A DNA stretch of 64,000 nucleotides, from contig JBFXED010000009.1 in the NCBI GenBank assembly GCA_050180485.1, positions 49,922 to 113,921 of the forward strand. Direction: 5' to 3'. Below are positions 23,819-32,733 of the stretch, one piece after another. Positions within the stretch are counted from its first letter, which is position 1, and every line of letters begins with the position of its first letter. Under the pieces are notes generated by a model, which was given only the letters and a program-made list of their open reading frames with translations, searched no databases and had not been told where the DNA came from. This DNA is from CADEGL01 sp050180485. GTDB taxonomy: Bacteria; Pseudomonadota; Alphaproteobacteria; CADEGL01. The position numbers and the translations under genes are program-made.

Positions 23819-25120
23819 ATGTCGCTAGGGGCGAAGACGATTCGTTATCGACGTCTTGCGAGTCTCCTGCGTCATCGCTGGCGGCGGCAGTTCGTATTCC
23901 TGATCGGCGGCGTGGTCACCGCCCTGGTCGCGATCGCCTTCACCGTCCTGGCCGACTACGCCCATGACGCGAATCGATTGATCCGCGCCCAGTGGCCTTA
24001 TGTGCCCCTGATCCTGTGTCCGGTCGGTTTCGGGATCATCGTCTTCCTGGCCAACCGCTATTTCCCGAATTCGCAAGGCAGCGGCATTCCGCAAGCCATT
24101 GCCGCGCGGCATCTGGACGATCCGTCGGCGCGGCAAAAGCTGGTTGGCTTGCGTGTGGCGATCGGCAAGATCTTCCTCACGCTCGGCGGTCTTCTTTGCG
24201 GTGCGTCGATCGGACGCGAAGGCCCGACCGTACAAGTTGGTGCCGCGGTGATGTTCACCGTTGGGCGTATGTCGCCGTTGCGCCAGCGCGGCTTGATCGT
24301 GGCTGGCGCGGGTGCCGGGGTCGCGGCGGCATTCAACGCGCCTCTGGCCGGCATCATCTTCGCCATCGAGGAACTGAGCCGTTCGTTCGACCCCAAGACC
24401 AGCCGTTTGGTGATCGCGGCCGTGCTGGTCGCGGGCCTGATCTCGGCCATGATTCTCGGCAACTACAGTTATTTCGGAAAGAGCGACGCCACGTTGCACG
24501 GCATCGACGCTTGGATTGTCGTTCCCGTATGCGGCGTGCTGGGCGGCTTGGCTGGCGGCCTATTCAGCCGCCTTCTGGTCGTCATTATGCGCGGCATCCA
24601 CGGTCGGATCGGCCATTGGTGCAAGCGCAACCCGATCCGCTTCGCCGTGCTGTGCGGCCTTGCCTTCGCGGTCATCGGCGTCCTGTCGCAAGGCTCCGTC
24701 TATGGTACCGGTTATGACCAAGCGCGCGCGCTTCTCGAGGGCCAAGAGGGGGCGGGCTGGAGCTTCGGCCTGCTCAAGTTCGGCGCCACGCTGCTGTCGT
24801 CCGTCAGCGGTCTGCCCGGCGGCCTGTTCTCGCCGTCGCTCGCTGTCGGCGCGGGTTTTGGAATGAACATCGCGTCTCTGTTCAGCCCCGAGCTGTTCAA
24901 GGCCGTGGTGCTGGTGGGCATGGTGGCCTACTTCACGGGAGTGGTACAGGCACCCATCACGGCCTTTGTCATCGTGACCGAGATGACACAGAACTATGGC
25001 ATGCTGGTGCCGCTGATGGGCGCCGCGCTGATTGCCTATGTATGCTCGCGGATGGTGTGTCCGAAGAGCGTCTATCACGCGCTCGCGGAAAACTACCTGG
25101 CGCCTCCGCCGTCGCGCTGA
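23819..25120 (+). CDS. CLC-family H+/Cl- exchange transporter
   Basis: The 433-residue inner-membrane protein has the complete CLC core without C-terminal CBS domains. Selectivity-filter blocks are visible: GSGIP at 87-91, GREGPTVQVG with the gating glutamate Glu134, and GLPGGLFSPSLAVGAG later. The internal proton glutamate pair is kept in FAIEELSRSF (184-185), which points to a proton-coupled antiporter and not a passive channel. ATG at 23819 places the first helix correctly; the longer frame overlaps the GlcG-like gene. No obvious operon partner. Confidence 0.93.
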   Translation: MSLGAKTIRYRRLASLLRHRWRRQFVFLIGGVVTALVAIAFTVLADYAHDANRLIRAQWPYVPLILCPVGFGIIVFLANRYFPNSQGSGIPQAIAARHLDDPSARQKLVGLRVAIGKIFLTLGGLLCGASIGREGPTVQVGAAVMFTVGRMSPLRQRGLIVAGAGAGVAAAFNAPLAGIIFAIEELSRSFDPKTSRLVIAAVLVAGLISAMILGNYSYFGKSDATLHGIDAWIVVPVCGVLGGLAGGLFSRLLVVIMRGIHGRIGHWCKRNPIRFAVLCGLAFAVIGVLSQGSVYGTGYDQARALLEGQEGAGWSFGLLKFGATLLSSVSGLPGGLFSPSLAVGAGFGMNIASLFSPELFKAVVLVGMVAYFTGVVQAPITAFVIVTEMTQNYGMLVPLMGAALIAYVCSRMVCPKSVYHALAENYLAPPPSR

Positions 25121-25154
25121 ACCCGAATGCGTGACGGCCGGCTTTTCCTAAGCG

Positions 25155-25595
25155 TCAGTTCGTCTGCTTCTGCAGTTCGTCCGTCATGATCTTGCCGTCC
25201 TTGTTCTTGTCGGCGGCGTCGAACTTCTTGGCGTAGTAGTCGAGATATTCCTGCTTGGTCACCACACCGTCCTTGTTGGTGTCGATCTCGTTGAATAGCG
25301 TGTTGGGCTTGCCCTTGTTCTTCGTGGGCATCTCGTCGGCCGTGATCTTGCCGTCCTTGTTCTTGTCTATCGAATCGAAGCGCTTGGAGTAGTAGTCGAG
25401 ATACTCTTGCTTCGAGACGGCGTTATCCTTGTTCGTGTCCATCGTGCCGAAGACCGCGTTCGGCCCGCTAAAGACCATATTGGGCGGAAGCACGGGAGGG
25501 CCGCCGCCGCCCATTTGCGCGTTCGCGCCAGTGCTCCCAATCAGCATGACCGCCAGAGCAGAGGCCGCGAGCGCAGCAAATTTCGAGTTCAGCAT
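25155..25595 (-). CDS. Exported EF-hand calcium-binding protein
   Basis: The 146-residue protein has a signal peptide (cleavage near TGANA) and four EF-hand loops in a row: DTNKDNAVSKQE, DKNKDGKITADE, DTNKDGVVTKQE and DKNKDGKIMTDE. All loops have acidic residues at positions 1, 3/5 and 12, so calcium binding is likely. Repeated EYLDYY(S/A)KK(F) segments follow loops 1 and 3, showing an internal duplication of a two-hand unit. Likely periplasmic or secreted. It lies 22 bases from a second EF-hand gene and is probably cotranscribed with it. Confidence 0.85.
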   Translation of the reverse strand: MLNSKFAALAASALAVMLIGSTGANAQMGGGGPPVLPPNMVFSGPNAVFGTMDTNKDNAVSKQEYLDYYSKRFDSIDKNKDGKITADEMPTKNKGKPNTLFNEIDTNKDGVVTKQEYLDYYAKKFDAADKNKDGKIMTDELQKQTN

Positions 25596-25617
25596 GGCGA
25601 TCTCCGTGGTTTAGAGC

Positions 25618-26085
25618 CTATTGCCCGAGCGCTTCGCTTTTGCTCAGCGATCCATCCTTGTTCAGATCGTGCTGTTGGTACCATTCGGCGGAGTGGATCT
25701 GGAATTCCTGTTGGGTGACCACGCCATCACTATTCTTATCCACGGCTTGGAATGTCTTCTGGGCTTGCGGGGTGTTGGGCATCTCGTCCGGCGTGATCTG
25801 GCCGTCGCCGTTCTTGTCGAATTGTTTGAACGCCTGGGACGTCGCGCCGTCATATTCGTTCTGAGTCAGCACGCCATCGCCGTCGGAATCGCGGTTGTCG
25901 AACGCTTGGGCGTTCGTTTGGGTCGTGTTCTCGTCGACCGGCATGAATAGGTAAGACGGAGCGATGGGGTCCGCCATCAGGCCCTGAGCCCTGAGCGCGT
26001 CCGTCGAGGCCGCCAAGGCAAGGCCGGAAAAAAACACGGCAAGACACGGGCGCAAGAACAGCACGGAACGATCCCTCATTCGCAT
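25618..26085 (-). CDS. Exported EF-hand calcium-binding protein (second copy)
   Basis: The 155-residue protein has a hydrophobic signal (about residues 8-30) and four EF-hand loops: DSDGDGVLTQNE, DKNGDGQITPDE, DKNSDGVVTQQE and DLNKDGSLSKSE. It is related to the gene downstream but is less regular and has different linker sequences. ATG at 26085 is used; a second ATG at 26079 is equally possible. It is divergent from the dsbD-like gene across about 170 bases. Function beyond calcium binding is unknown. Confidence 0.82.
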   Translation of the reverse strand: MRMRDRSVLFLRPCLAVFFSGLALAASTDALRAQGLMADPIAPSYLFMPVDENTTQTNAQAFDNRDSDGDGVLTQNEYDGATSQAFKQFDKNGDGQITPDEMPNTPQAQKTFQAVDKNSDGVVTQQEFQIHSAEWYQQHDLNKDGSLSKSEALGQ

Positions 26086-26253
26086 TCAACAATGCGTGAT
26101 GGTACGCCGGGGTCGGGGCAAAAAGCGAAGATTTTTCAGCGGTATGCGGTCGATCTTTGCCGAACGATGAAAGCTGTTTTCGCTGCCGTTTGCCTTGATT
26201 TCGTCACGTTTGGCCGCACATATGGGCGGCAGGCCACTGACAGGGTGACGTGC

Positions 26254-28359
26254 GTGCGGCGTCTCTTCTTGATTCTTCTGGCGCCTATCTTTGGCGTGCT
26301 CGTGTCCGCGGGCGCCTCGGCGAATCCCGTTCAACGCGATCATGTGCGCGTCACGCTCATTTCCGAGGCATCGTCGGTGCGGCCGGGCGATACCGTTTGG
26401 GTCGCCCTGCGCCAGGAAATCAAGCCGGACTGGCACACCTATTGGATCAATCCCGGCGATTCGGGCGTCCCCACGACCATCGCCTGGACGTTGCCGCCGG
26501 GCGCCGAGGCGGGCCCCATTGTTTGGCCCGCGCCAATCCGCTTCCCGCTCGGTCACTTGGTCAATTTCGGCTATGCCGGCGAAGTGTGGCTGCTGACGGA
26601 GATCAAGGTGCCAGCGGCCGCGGCGACGGGCGTAAATTTTGACGTGACGGCCCAGGCTAACTGGCTTGCTTGCGCGCAGATCTGCGTGCCGGAAGAGGCG
26701 TCGCTCTCGCTCAGCATTCCGCTCGCCACGGAGACTCGCGCCGATTCGGCCGCCGCGGCGGGTTTCGCCAAGGCGCGCGCCGCCCTGCCGCAACCGGCGC
26801 CGTGGCCGGCATCCTATGCCGCCACTAAAGAGGGCTTCCGCCTCGCGTTGGCCATGCCGAAGGAAATGGCCGCGGCGGTGTCTGATTCCTTCGTGTTCCC
26901 CGAGCAGCTCGACGCGATCGAGAACGGCGCCGCGCAAAAACGCCACGCGACGGCAGACGGGCTCGCGATCGATCTTCAGCGCGGCGTCCTGGGCCTGAAG
27001 CCCGGCGAAAGGCTGACCGGCGTGGTCGAGCTGACGGAGGGGGCGGGCGGCGGCGGCCAGGCGCACCGTTTCGCTTTCGCGGCCAGCCCCGCGCCTCCCG
27101 GCGCCGTGATCGGATCGAGTGTAGGCGATAGTCGCGGGCCGGGGCTGCCGCTCGCGCTTCTCTTGGCCTTCGCCGGCGGCCTGATCCTCAACCTGATGCC
27201 GTGCGTGTTCCCGATTTTGTCCATGAAGGCAGTCGGGTTGGTGCGTCTGGCAGATCAAGAGCGGCGCGCCGCACGCGGGCATGGCTTGGTCTTTGGCGTG
27301 GGCGTCGTGATCTCTTTCGCCGTGCTGGCGGGAGTCCTGATCGCGCTGCGTGCGGGCGGCACCGCGGTCGGCTGGGGCTTCCAGCTTCAGACCCCGTGGT
27401 TCGTCTTGTTTCTGTCCTATCTGATGTTCGCCTTGGGACTCAATCTGTCCGGCATCTTCCGCATCGGTGGGGCCTTCGCGGGTGCGGGTGGGGCGCTGGC
27501 GTCAAAGCCCGGCAAGGCCGGCGCGTTCTTCACCGGCATGCTAGCCGTGCTGGTGGCAACACCTTGCACGGCGCCGTTCATGGGCGCGGCCTTGGGCTTC
27601 GCCCTGGCGCAACCGGCTTTGCCCGCGCTTGCCGTGTTCCTCGCGCTCGGCACGGGCATGGCGGCGCCCTATGTCCTGCTCAGCCTGTCGCCCGCGCTGC
27701 TGCGCCGCCTGCCGAAACCCGGCCCCTGGATGGAACGGTTCCGTCAGCTTCTGGCCTTTCCCATGTACGCCACCGCCGCATGGTTGGTCTGGGTGCTGGG
27801 CCAGCAAAGCCCCGTCAGTGGTATCGCGCTGGCGCTTGGCGGCTTCATCTTGATCGGCTTCGCGGTGTGGCTGGTGCGTCAGATGGATGGCAGCCGGCAG
27901 GTATGGCGCACGGCGTACGCCGCGCTGGCTGCTATTGCGCTGGGCGGCGCTCTGTCGACCTTGCATTTCGTCGAAGCATCGGCGGCGGCTCCGGCGTCCG
28001 CCGGACGCGCGGTAACCATGAAGGACGCCGAGCCGTGGAGTACGGCACGCCTGGACGCTTTACGTGCCGAGGGAAGGCCGGTGCTGGTGAACTTCACGGC
28101 GGCTTGGTGCATCACCTGCCTCGTGAACGAGAAGGCGGCCCTGAGTACGGATGCCGTGCAGGGCGCCCTGAAATCGAAAAGCGTCGCCTATCTTAAGGGC
28201 GATTGGACGCGCCAGGACCCGGCCATCACGGCGGCCTTGGCGTCGTTCGGGCGCAGCGGCGTTCCCCTTTACGTGCTTTATCCGCCCGGCGGCGAGCCGA
28301 TCGTCTTGCCGCAGATCCTGACCGCGAGCGGCGTGCTCGCGGAGTTGAACCGTATCTGA
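26254..28359 (+). CDS. DsbD-like cytochrome-c-biogenesis/thiol:disulfide interchange protein
   Basis: The protein is about 701 residues in three parts. After a signal peptide (VRRLFLILLAPIFGVLVSAG) comes a periplasmic DsbD-alpha-type domain with its Cys pair (WLACAQICVPEEA, near 139). Next is a polytopic membrane domain with the two conserved Cys blocks LMPCVFPIL (near 314) and ATPCTAPFMG (near 436). A C-terminal thioredoxin-like domain carries AAWCITCLVNEKAAL (near 615). Electrons pass from cytoplasmic thioredoxin across the membrane to periplasmic partners. GTG at 26254 is chosen because an AGGG lies eight bases upstream and it begins the signal peptide; GTG 26245 or ATG 26167 are alternatives. 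A redoxin gene follows 24 bases later. Confidence 0.85.
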   Translation: MRRLFLILLAPIFGVLVSAGASANPVQRDHVRVTLISEASSVRPGDTVWVALRQEIKPDWHTYWINPGDSGVPTTIAWTLPPGAEAGPIVWPAPIRFPLGHLVNFGYAGEVWLLTEIKVPAAAATGVNFDVTAQANWLACAQICVPEEASLSLSIPLATETRADSAAAAGFAKARAALPQPAPWPASYAATKEGFRLALAMPKEMAAAVSDSFVFPEQLDAIENGAAQKRHATADGLAIDLQRGVLGLKPGERLTGVVELTEGAGGGGQAHRFAFAASPAPPGAVIGSSVGDSRGPGLPLALLLAFAGGLILNLMPCVFPILSMKAVGLVRLADQERRAARGHGLVFGVGVVISFAVLAGVLIALRAGGTAVGWGFQLQTPWFVLFLSYLMFALGLNLSGIFRIGGAFAGAGGALASKPGKAGAFFTGMLAVLVATPCTAPFMGAALGFALAQPALPALAVFLALGTGMAAPYVLLSLSPALLRRLPKPGPWMERFRQLLAFPMYATAAWLVWVLGQQSPVSGIALALGGFILIGFAVWLVRQMDGSRQVWRTAYAALAAIALGGALSTLHFVEASAAAPASAGRAVTMKDAEPWSTARLDALRAEGRPVLVNFTAAWCITCLVNEKAALSTDAVQGALKSKSVAYLKGDWTRQDPAITAALASFGRSGVPLYVLYPPGGEPIVLPQILTASGVLAELNRI

Positions 28360-28383
28360 CGAAACGTAAGAAGGAGAATGACG

Positions 28384-29010
28384 ATGGACACGCGAAGCCT
28401 TTTCAAGGCCGGCCTGGCGGCGGGTGCCATGTTCCTCGCCATCGGCTTCACGCAGGCGGGCGCCGCGCCCGCAATCGGGCAACCGGCGCCCGATTTCACG
28501 GCGACCGACAGCAATGGCAAGACCGTCAAGCTGTCGGATTATAAGGGCAAGGTGGTCGTCCTGGAGTGGACGAACAACGAATGCCCGTACGTGAAGAAAC
28601 ATTACGGCAGCAACAACATGCAGACGCTGCAAAAGGACGCGACCGCGCAGGGCGTGGTCTGGCTGTCCGTGATCTCCTCCGCCAAGGGCGAGCAGGGCTA
28701 TGTCGAGCCAGCGGCGGCGAATCAGCTGACGTCCAGCCGTTCGGCCACGCCGTCCGCGGTGCTGCTCGATCCGTCGGGCAAGATCGGCCAGGAATACGGC
28801 GCGAAGACGACGCCGCATATGTACATCGTCGATCCGGCCGGCAAGTTGGTCTACATGGGCGGTATCGACGACAAGCCGACGAACAATCCGGCCGATATCC
28901 CGAACTCGAAGAACTATGTGCGCGCTGCGCTGGGCGAGGTGATGGCGGGCAAGCCGGTCAGCGAGCCGGTGACGCGCGCCTATGGCTGTACGATCAAGTA
29001 TCAGTCGTAG
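28384..29010 (+). CDS. Exported redoxin (AhpC/TSA thioredoxin-fold) protein
   Basis: The 208-residue protein has a signal peptide (cleavage near QAGAA, about residue 22) and a redoxin domain: GQPAPDFTATDSNGKTVKLS, then EWTNNECPYVKKHY holding the likely peroxidatic or redox Cys, then TPHMYIVDPAGKLVY. A second Cys is close to the C-terminus (YGCTIKYQ) and may resolve the first. ATG 28384 is placed seven bases after GGAG; the ATG at 28378 abuts the ribosome site and is less likely. It follows the DsbD-like gene in the same operon, so DsbD may keep it reduced in the periplasm. Confidence 0.85.
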   Translation: MDTRSLFKAGLAAGAMFLAIGFTQAGAAPAIGQPAPDFTATDSNGKTVKLSDYKGKVVVLEWTNNECPYVKKHYGSNNMQTLQKDATAQGVVWLSVISSAKGEQGYVEPAAANQLTSSRSATPSAVLLDPSGKIGQEYGAKTTPHMYIVDPAGKLVYMGGIDDKPTNNPADIPNSKNYVRAALGEVMAGKPVSEPVTRAYGCTIKYQS

Positions 29011-29033
29011 TTCGAACCGGACTTCCAATGACG

Positions 29034-29062
29034 CCGGCCGGGCGCACACTCGGCCGGTTTTT
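29034..29062 (+). terminator. Rho-independent terminator after the dsbD-redoxin operon
   Basis: A 7-bp GC stem (CCGGCCG ... CGGCCGG) with a ten-base loop is followed by five T, ending where the convergent molybdenum hydroxylase gene ends. Confidence 0.8.
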
Positions 29063-31393
29063 CTATCGGCGCATCGCCCGCCACACCCGTTCGGGCGTCG
29101 CCGGCATGTCGATGTCGCGCACGCCAAAGGGCGCCAACGCATCGACGATGGCGTTGACCACAGCCGGCGGCGCGCCCGTGGTGCCACCTTCGCCGGCGCC
29201 CTTCACGCCCAGGGGATTGTTCGCGCAGGGCACCTCGTTGATCTCGGTGGTGAAGAACGGCATCTCGTCGGCACGCGGGATGGCGTAGTCCATGAAACTG
29301 CCGGACAGAAGCTGTCCGCTCGCGCGGTCGTAGGTACATTGCTCGATCAAGGCCTGGCCGATGCCTTGCGCGATGCCGCCATGGAGCTGGCCATCCAGGA
29401 TCAGCGGGTTGATGACCCGGCCCACGTCATTGATCAGCGTGTGGCGCAGCAGCGCGACCTGGCCGGTAGCGGGGTCGATCTCGACCTCCGCGACCTGACA
29501 GCCGTTGGGGTAGGTTTCCTCCGGTTGTTTGTGGTCGCCATGGGCGGACAACTCGTCGCCGCGCGAAACGGCATGGGCGGCCACTTCATAGAGTCCGACT
29601 GCTCGGTCCGTGCCCGCGACGCGGAAGCGGCCGTCGGCATATTCGATGTCGCGCGTCGCGGCCTCCAGCATCTCGCCGGCCAGGCTGCGGCCTTTCTCGA
29701 CCATGGCGCGGGCGCTCAGCACGGTCGCCGTGCCGGCCTTGCGCATGGAGCGGGATGCCGCCGAGCCGTAACCCGCGCGCACCTGGCTTGTGTCGCCGAT
29801 GACGACCTTCACGTCATCGAACGGCAGGCCCAGCTCGTCGGCCAGCACCTGGGCGAAGGCGGTTTCGTGGCCTTGGCCGCTGGGTCCGCTGCCGCCGTAT
29901 AGCATCACGCGGCCTTCAGGCAGTACTTTGACTTCGGCGAACTCCGACGGCGCGCCGCCCGCGTTCTCGACGAAATTGCAAAGGCCGATGCCGCGCAAGC
30001 GGCCGCGCTTCTCCGATTGCGCTTTGCGCGCGGAAAACCCTTTCCAATCTGCGGCTTGCAGCGCGAGGTCCATGTTCTTCTCGAACTCGCCGCTGTCATA
30101 GACCGCACCGCCCTGTGTGGCGTAGGGCATGGCCGAGGGCGGCACCATGTTGAGGCGGCGTAGAGCGATGCGATCGCGCCCGGTCTCGCGCGCGGCCTCG
30201 TCGATCAGACGTTCCAGAGCGTGACTGGCCTCGGCCCGCCCGATGCCGCGATAGGCGTAGGCGATGGCCGTGTTGGTGAAGACGCCGCGTAGCTCGAAAT
30301 GAACGGCGCCGAAGCGGTAGGCGCCGGTGATGATCGGACCCATATGGGCGATGGTGGCCATGATGCCGCGCGCGGCGACATAGGCGCCCAGGTTCCAGTC
30401 GCTCGACACTTTGAGGCCGGTGAATCGTCCGTCCTTATCGAGCGCAAGGGCGCAGCGCAGCGTGTGGCCGCGCGCCTGCACATCGGTCAGGAAGCTCTCG
30501 CCCCGGTCGCCCAGCCATTTCACTGGACGGCGCAGATGCCGCGCGGCCCAGGCGATGATCAGGTTCTCCGGATAGAAATAGCCGCGCGGGCCGAAGCCGC
30601 CGCCGACATCACCGACGATGACCCGGACGGTGTCCTGCGGCACGTCGAGCGTGTAGGCCAAAGTCTCGCGAAACCGGTGCGCACCCTGGCAGCTCGCATG
30701 GAGGGTCAGGAGCTTGCTGGCTTCGTCGTAGGAAGCGAGCGCTGCGCGCGGTTCCATGAAGGCCACGACCAGCCGTTCGTTGGCCAGTTCGAGTTTCGTG
30801 ATATGCGCGGCGCGTTTGAAGACGTCATCCGCCGCGTTCTTGTCACCGACCTCCCACTCGAAACAGGTATTGTTCGGCAATTCGTCCCACACGAGGGGAG
30901 CGCCCTTGGCCAGCGCAGAGGCGGCGTTCGGTACGGCGCCCAGGATTTCGTAATCGACCTCGACCAAGGCGCCGGCTTCAGCGGCGATCTTGGCCGTCTC
31001 TGCTACGACCAGAGCGACACAGTCGCCCGCATAACGCACCTTGTTTCGGCACAACGCCCAATGCTCCGGCTCGGGCATACGGCTGCCGTCGCGGTTCTTG
31101 AACTCGTAGCGCGGATCGCGCGTCATGGGCGGCAGCGGTTTGACGCCGTCCTTGTCCATGTCGGCGCAGGTGAAGACGCCCAGCACGCCCTTCATCTTGC
31201 GCGCGACCGTGGCATCGATGTTTCGGATGCGCGCGTGGGCGTGGGGCGAACGGACGATATGAGCGTGGGCCTGACCGGGAAGATTGATGTCATCCAGGTA
31301 ATGGCCGCGCCCGGTCAGAAGGCGTTCGTCCTCCACGCGCCGGATCGGCTGACCGATGAGGGACGGCTTCTTCGCGGGTTTCGCGCGCGCCAT
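29063..31393 (-). CDS. Molybdenum hydroxylase large subunit (xanthine dehydrogenase / CoxL-like family)
   Basis: The 776-residue protein is a complete molybdopterin-binding subunit of the xanthine oxidase family: N-terminal RRVEDERLLTGRGHYLDDI, then the MoCo blocks DVGGGFGPRGYFYPEN, AYRGIGRAEASHALERL and VKGAGEGGTTGAP, where Glu735 aligns with the catalytic Glu. The CO dehydrogenase active-site loop (AYRCSFR) is absent, so it acts as an aldehyde or heterocycle hydroxylase and not a CO oxidase. The FAD and 2Fe-2S subunits that normally accompany it are not in the operon. ATG 31393 has a GGGAGA ribosome site and lies 11 bases after the PaaK-like gene. Last gene of a six-gene operon. Confidence 0.88.
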   Translation of the reverse strand: MARAKPAKKPSLIGQPIRRVEDERLLTGRGHYLDDINLPGQAHAHIVRSPHAHARIRNIDATVARKMKGVLGVFTCADMDKDGVKPLPPMTRDPRYEFKNRDGSRMPEPEHWALCRNKVRYAGDCVALVVAETAKIAAEAGALVEVDYEILGAVPNAASALAKGAPLVWDELPNNTCFEWEVGDKNAADDVFKRAAHITKLELANERLVVAFMEPRAALASYDEASKLLTLHASCQGAHRFRETLAYTLDVPQDTVRVIVGDVGGGFGPRGYFYPENLIIAWAARHLRRPVKWLGDRGESFLTDVQARGHTLRCALALDKDGRFTGLKVSSDWNLGAYVAARGIMATIAHMGPIITGAYRFGAVHFELRGVFTNTAIAYAYRGIGRAEASHALERLIDEAARETGRDRIALRRLNMVPPSAMPYATQGGAVYDSGEFEKNMDLALQAADWKGFSARKAQSEKRGRLRGIGLCNFVENAGGAPSEFAEVKVLPEGRVMLYGGSGPSGQGHETAFAQVLADELGLPFDDVKVVIGDTSQVRAGYGSAASRSMRKAGTATVLSARAMVEKGRSLAGEMLEAATRDIEYADGRFRVAGTDRAVGLYEVAAHAVSRGDELSAHGDHKQPEETYPNGCQVAEVEIDPATGQVALLRHTLINDVGRVINPLILDGQLHGGIAQGIGQALIEQCTYDRASGQLLSGSFMDYAIPRADEMPFFTTEINEVPCANNPLGVKGAGEGGTTGAPPAVVNAIVDALAPFGVRDIDMPATPERVWRAMRR

Positions 31394-31404
31394 TGTGGGT
31401 CTCC

Positions 31405-32733
31405 CTAGATTTCTCGAAGAATTCGCTTGGCCTTGTGCGTGGTGCGCGGCAGGACACCGGGCTCCACCACCTCGACGACGGCGCGCACTTGCAGCGCGGC
31501 GCGCAAGGCGTCGGTCAGGCGGACGGTGAGGTTCGGCGGTGCATCGGGCGCGCGTTCGACGCGTAGCTTGATGCCGGTCAGGAAGCCGGCGTGATCGGAA
31601 ACGTCCTTGTCGAGGACGATCAGGTACTCGCCTGTGGTGCCGGGTGTCGCGCGCACGACTTCTTCGACCGCGCTGGGGAATACGTTCACGCCGCGCACGA
31701 TCAGCATGTCGTCCGCGCGCCCGCGCACGCCGCCGGCCAGCCGTGCATGGGTACGGCCGCAGGCGCAAGGCGAAGGGTCGCGCACCACGACATCGCCGGT
31801 CCACCAGCGGATTAGCGGGCAGGCTTCCTTGTCGAGATGGGTCAGGACCAAGACGCCCGGCGTGCCGTCAGGCACGGGCTGTTCCGTCGCGGGATCGAGG
31901 ATTTCTGCCAGGGCGAAGTCTTCCGCCAGATGCGAACCGGCTTTCTCCGCGCACTCCCAGGCGATGGGTTGGAACTCCAGGCTGCCATAGGCATCGTAGG
32001 CCTTTGCGTTCCATCCGTGCTCAATCAGGGCCCGTGTCGCCGGGATGCTGGCGCCGGGTTCGCCGCCAAGCGCGATGCGCGCGACCTTGCTGTCGCGCAA
32101 ATCCAGGTCCATGCCGCGCGCCACCTCGATCAAATGGACGGCGAAGGAGGGCGTCGCGCAGACGGCGGTGGTGCCATAGTCAAAGATGGTGCGCACCTGC
32201 CGTTCCGAATCGACGCTGCCGGCCGGAATGCAGAGGGCGCCGATCTTGGTGTAGGAGCCCATGCCGCCCAGGCCGCCCACGAACCAGGAGAGGCTAAACA
32301 GGCATTGGAACACGTCGCTCTTCCGCACGCCCTGGCTATAGGCCATGCGGGCGTAAAGATCGCTCCAGCGGTGGAGGTCCTTCTGGGTCCAACAATCGGG
32401 CGCGGGTTTGGCCGTGGTGCCCGACGAGAAATGGACGCGCACCACGGAATCGAGCGGCGCGGCCAACTGCGTGCCCCAAGGCGGTGCATCGTTCACCGCG
32501 TCGACATAGTTCGCTTTGCGGGTGACGGGCAGGGCGCGCAGGTCGTCGAGCGTTTTCAGGTCGCCCGGATTCCAGCCCAACCGCTCATGACGCTGGCGAT
32601 AGAAATGGCTGTTGTCATGGACATAGGCGAGTTGCGCCTTCAGCCGTTCGAGCTGATGCGCGGCCAGCTTCTCGCGCGGCCAGGTCTCGCGCGCGTCCCA
32701 ATAGCGGTCCGAGTGCGGACGGGCTTCGCTCAC
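31405..32733 (-). CDS. Phenylacetate-CoA ligase-like (PaaK family) enzyme
   Basis: The 442-residue protein of the PaaK branch of the ANL superfamily activates an aryl or related acid to its CoA thioester with ATP. The P-loop SSGTTAKPA is at 103-111, with Ala where PaaK has Gly, followed by a WSDLYARM helix. The C-terminal domain contains RGRADDMLIVRGVNVFPSAV, typical of PaaK proteins. GTG start at 32733 overlaps the stop of the acyl-CoA dehydrogenase (GTGA), indicating coupled translation. The acid it activates is unknown; the neighbouring hydroxylase and SDR genes suggest a ring or side-chain oxidised compound. Confidence 0.87.
   Translation of the reverse strand: MSEARPHSDRYWDARETWPREKLAAHQLERLKAQLAYVHDNSHFYRQRHERLGWNPGDLKTLDDLRALPVTRKANYVDAVNDAPPWGTQLAAPLDSVVRVHFSSGTTAKPAPDCWTQKDLHRWSDLYARMAYSQGVRKSDVFQCLFSLSWFVGGLGGMGSYTKIGALCIPAGSVDSERQVRTIFDYGTTAVCATPSFAVHLIEVARGMDLDLRDSKVARIALGGEPGASIPATRALIEHGWNAKAYDAYGSLEFQPIAWECAEKAGSHLAEDFALAEILDPATEQPVPDGTPGVLVLTHLDKEACPLIRWWTGDVVVRDPSPCACGRTHARLAGGVRGRADDMLIVRGVNVFPSAVEEVVRATPGTTGEYLIVLDKDVSDHAGFLTGIKLRVERAPDAPPNLTVRLTDALRAALQVRAVVEVVEPGVLPRTTHKAKRILREI

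Noticed and set aside
29063..31393. Possible form I CO dehydrogenase large subunit.
   Set aside because: The active-site loop reads AYRGIGR and lacks the AYRCSFR signature; coxM and coxS are absent.
31394..31804. In-frame N-terminal extension of the molybdenum hydroxylase subunit.
   Set aside because: Sequence is Arg-rich shadow of the PaaK-like gene; ATG 31393 has a good ribosome site and the family N-terminus.
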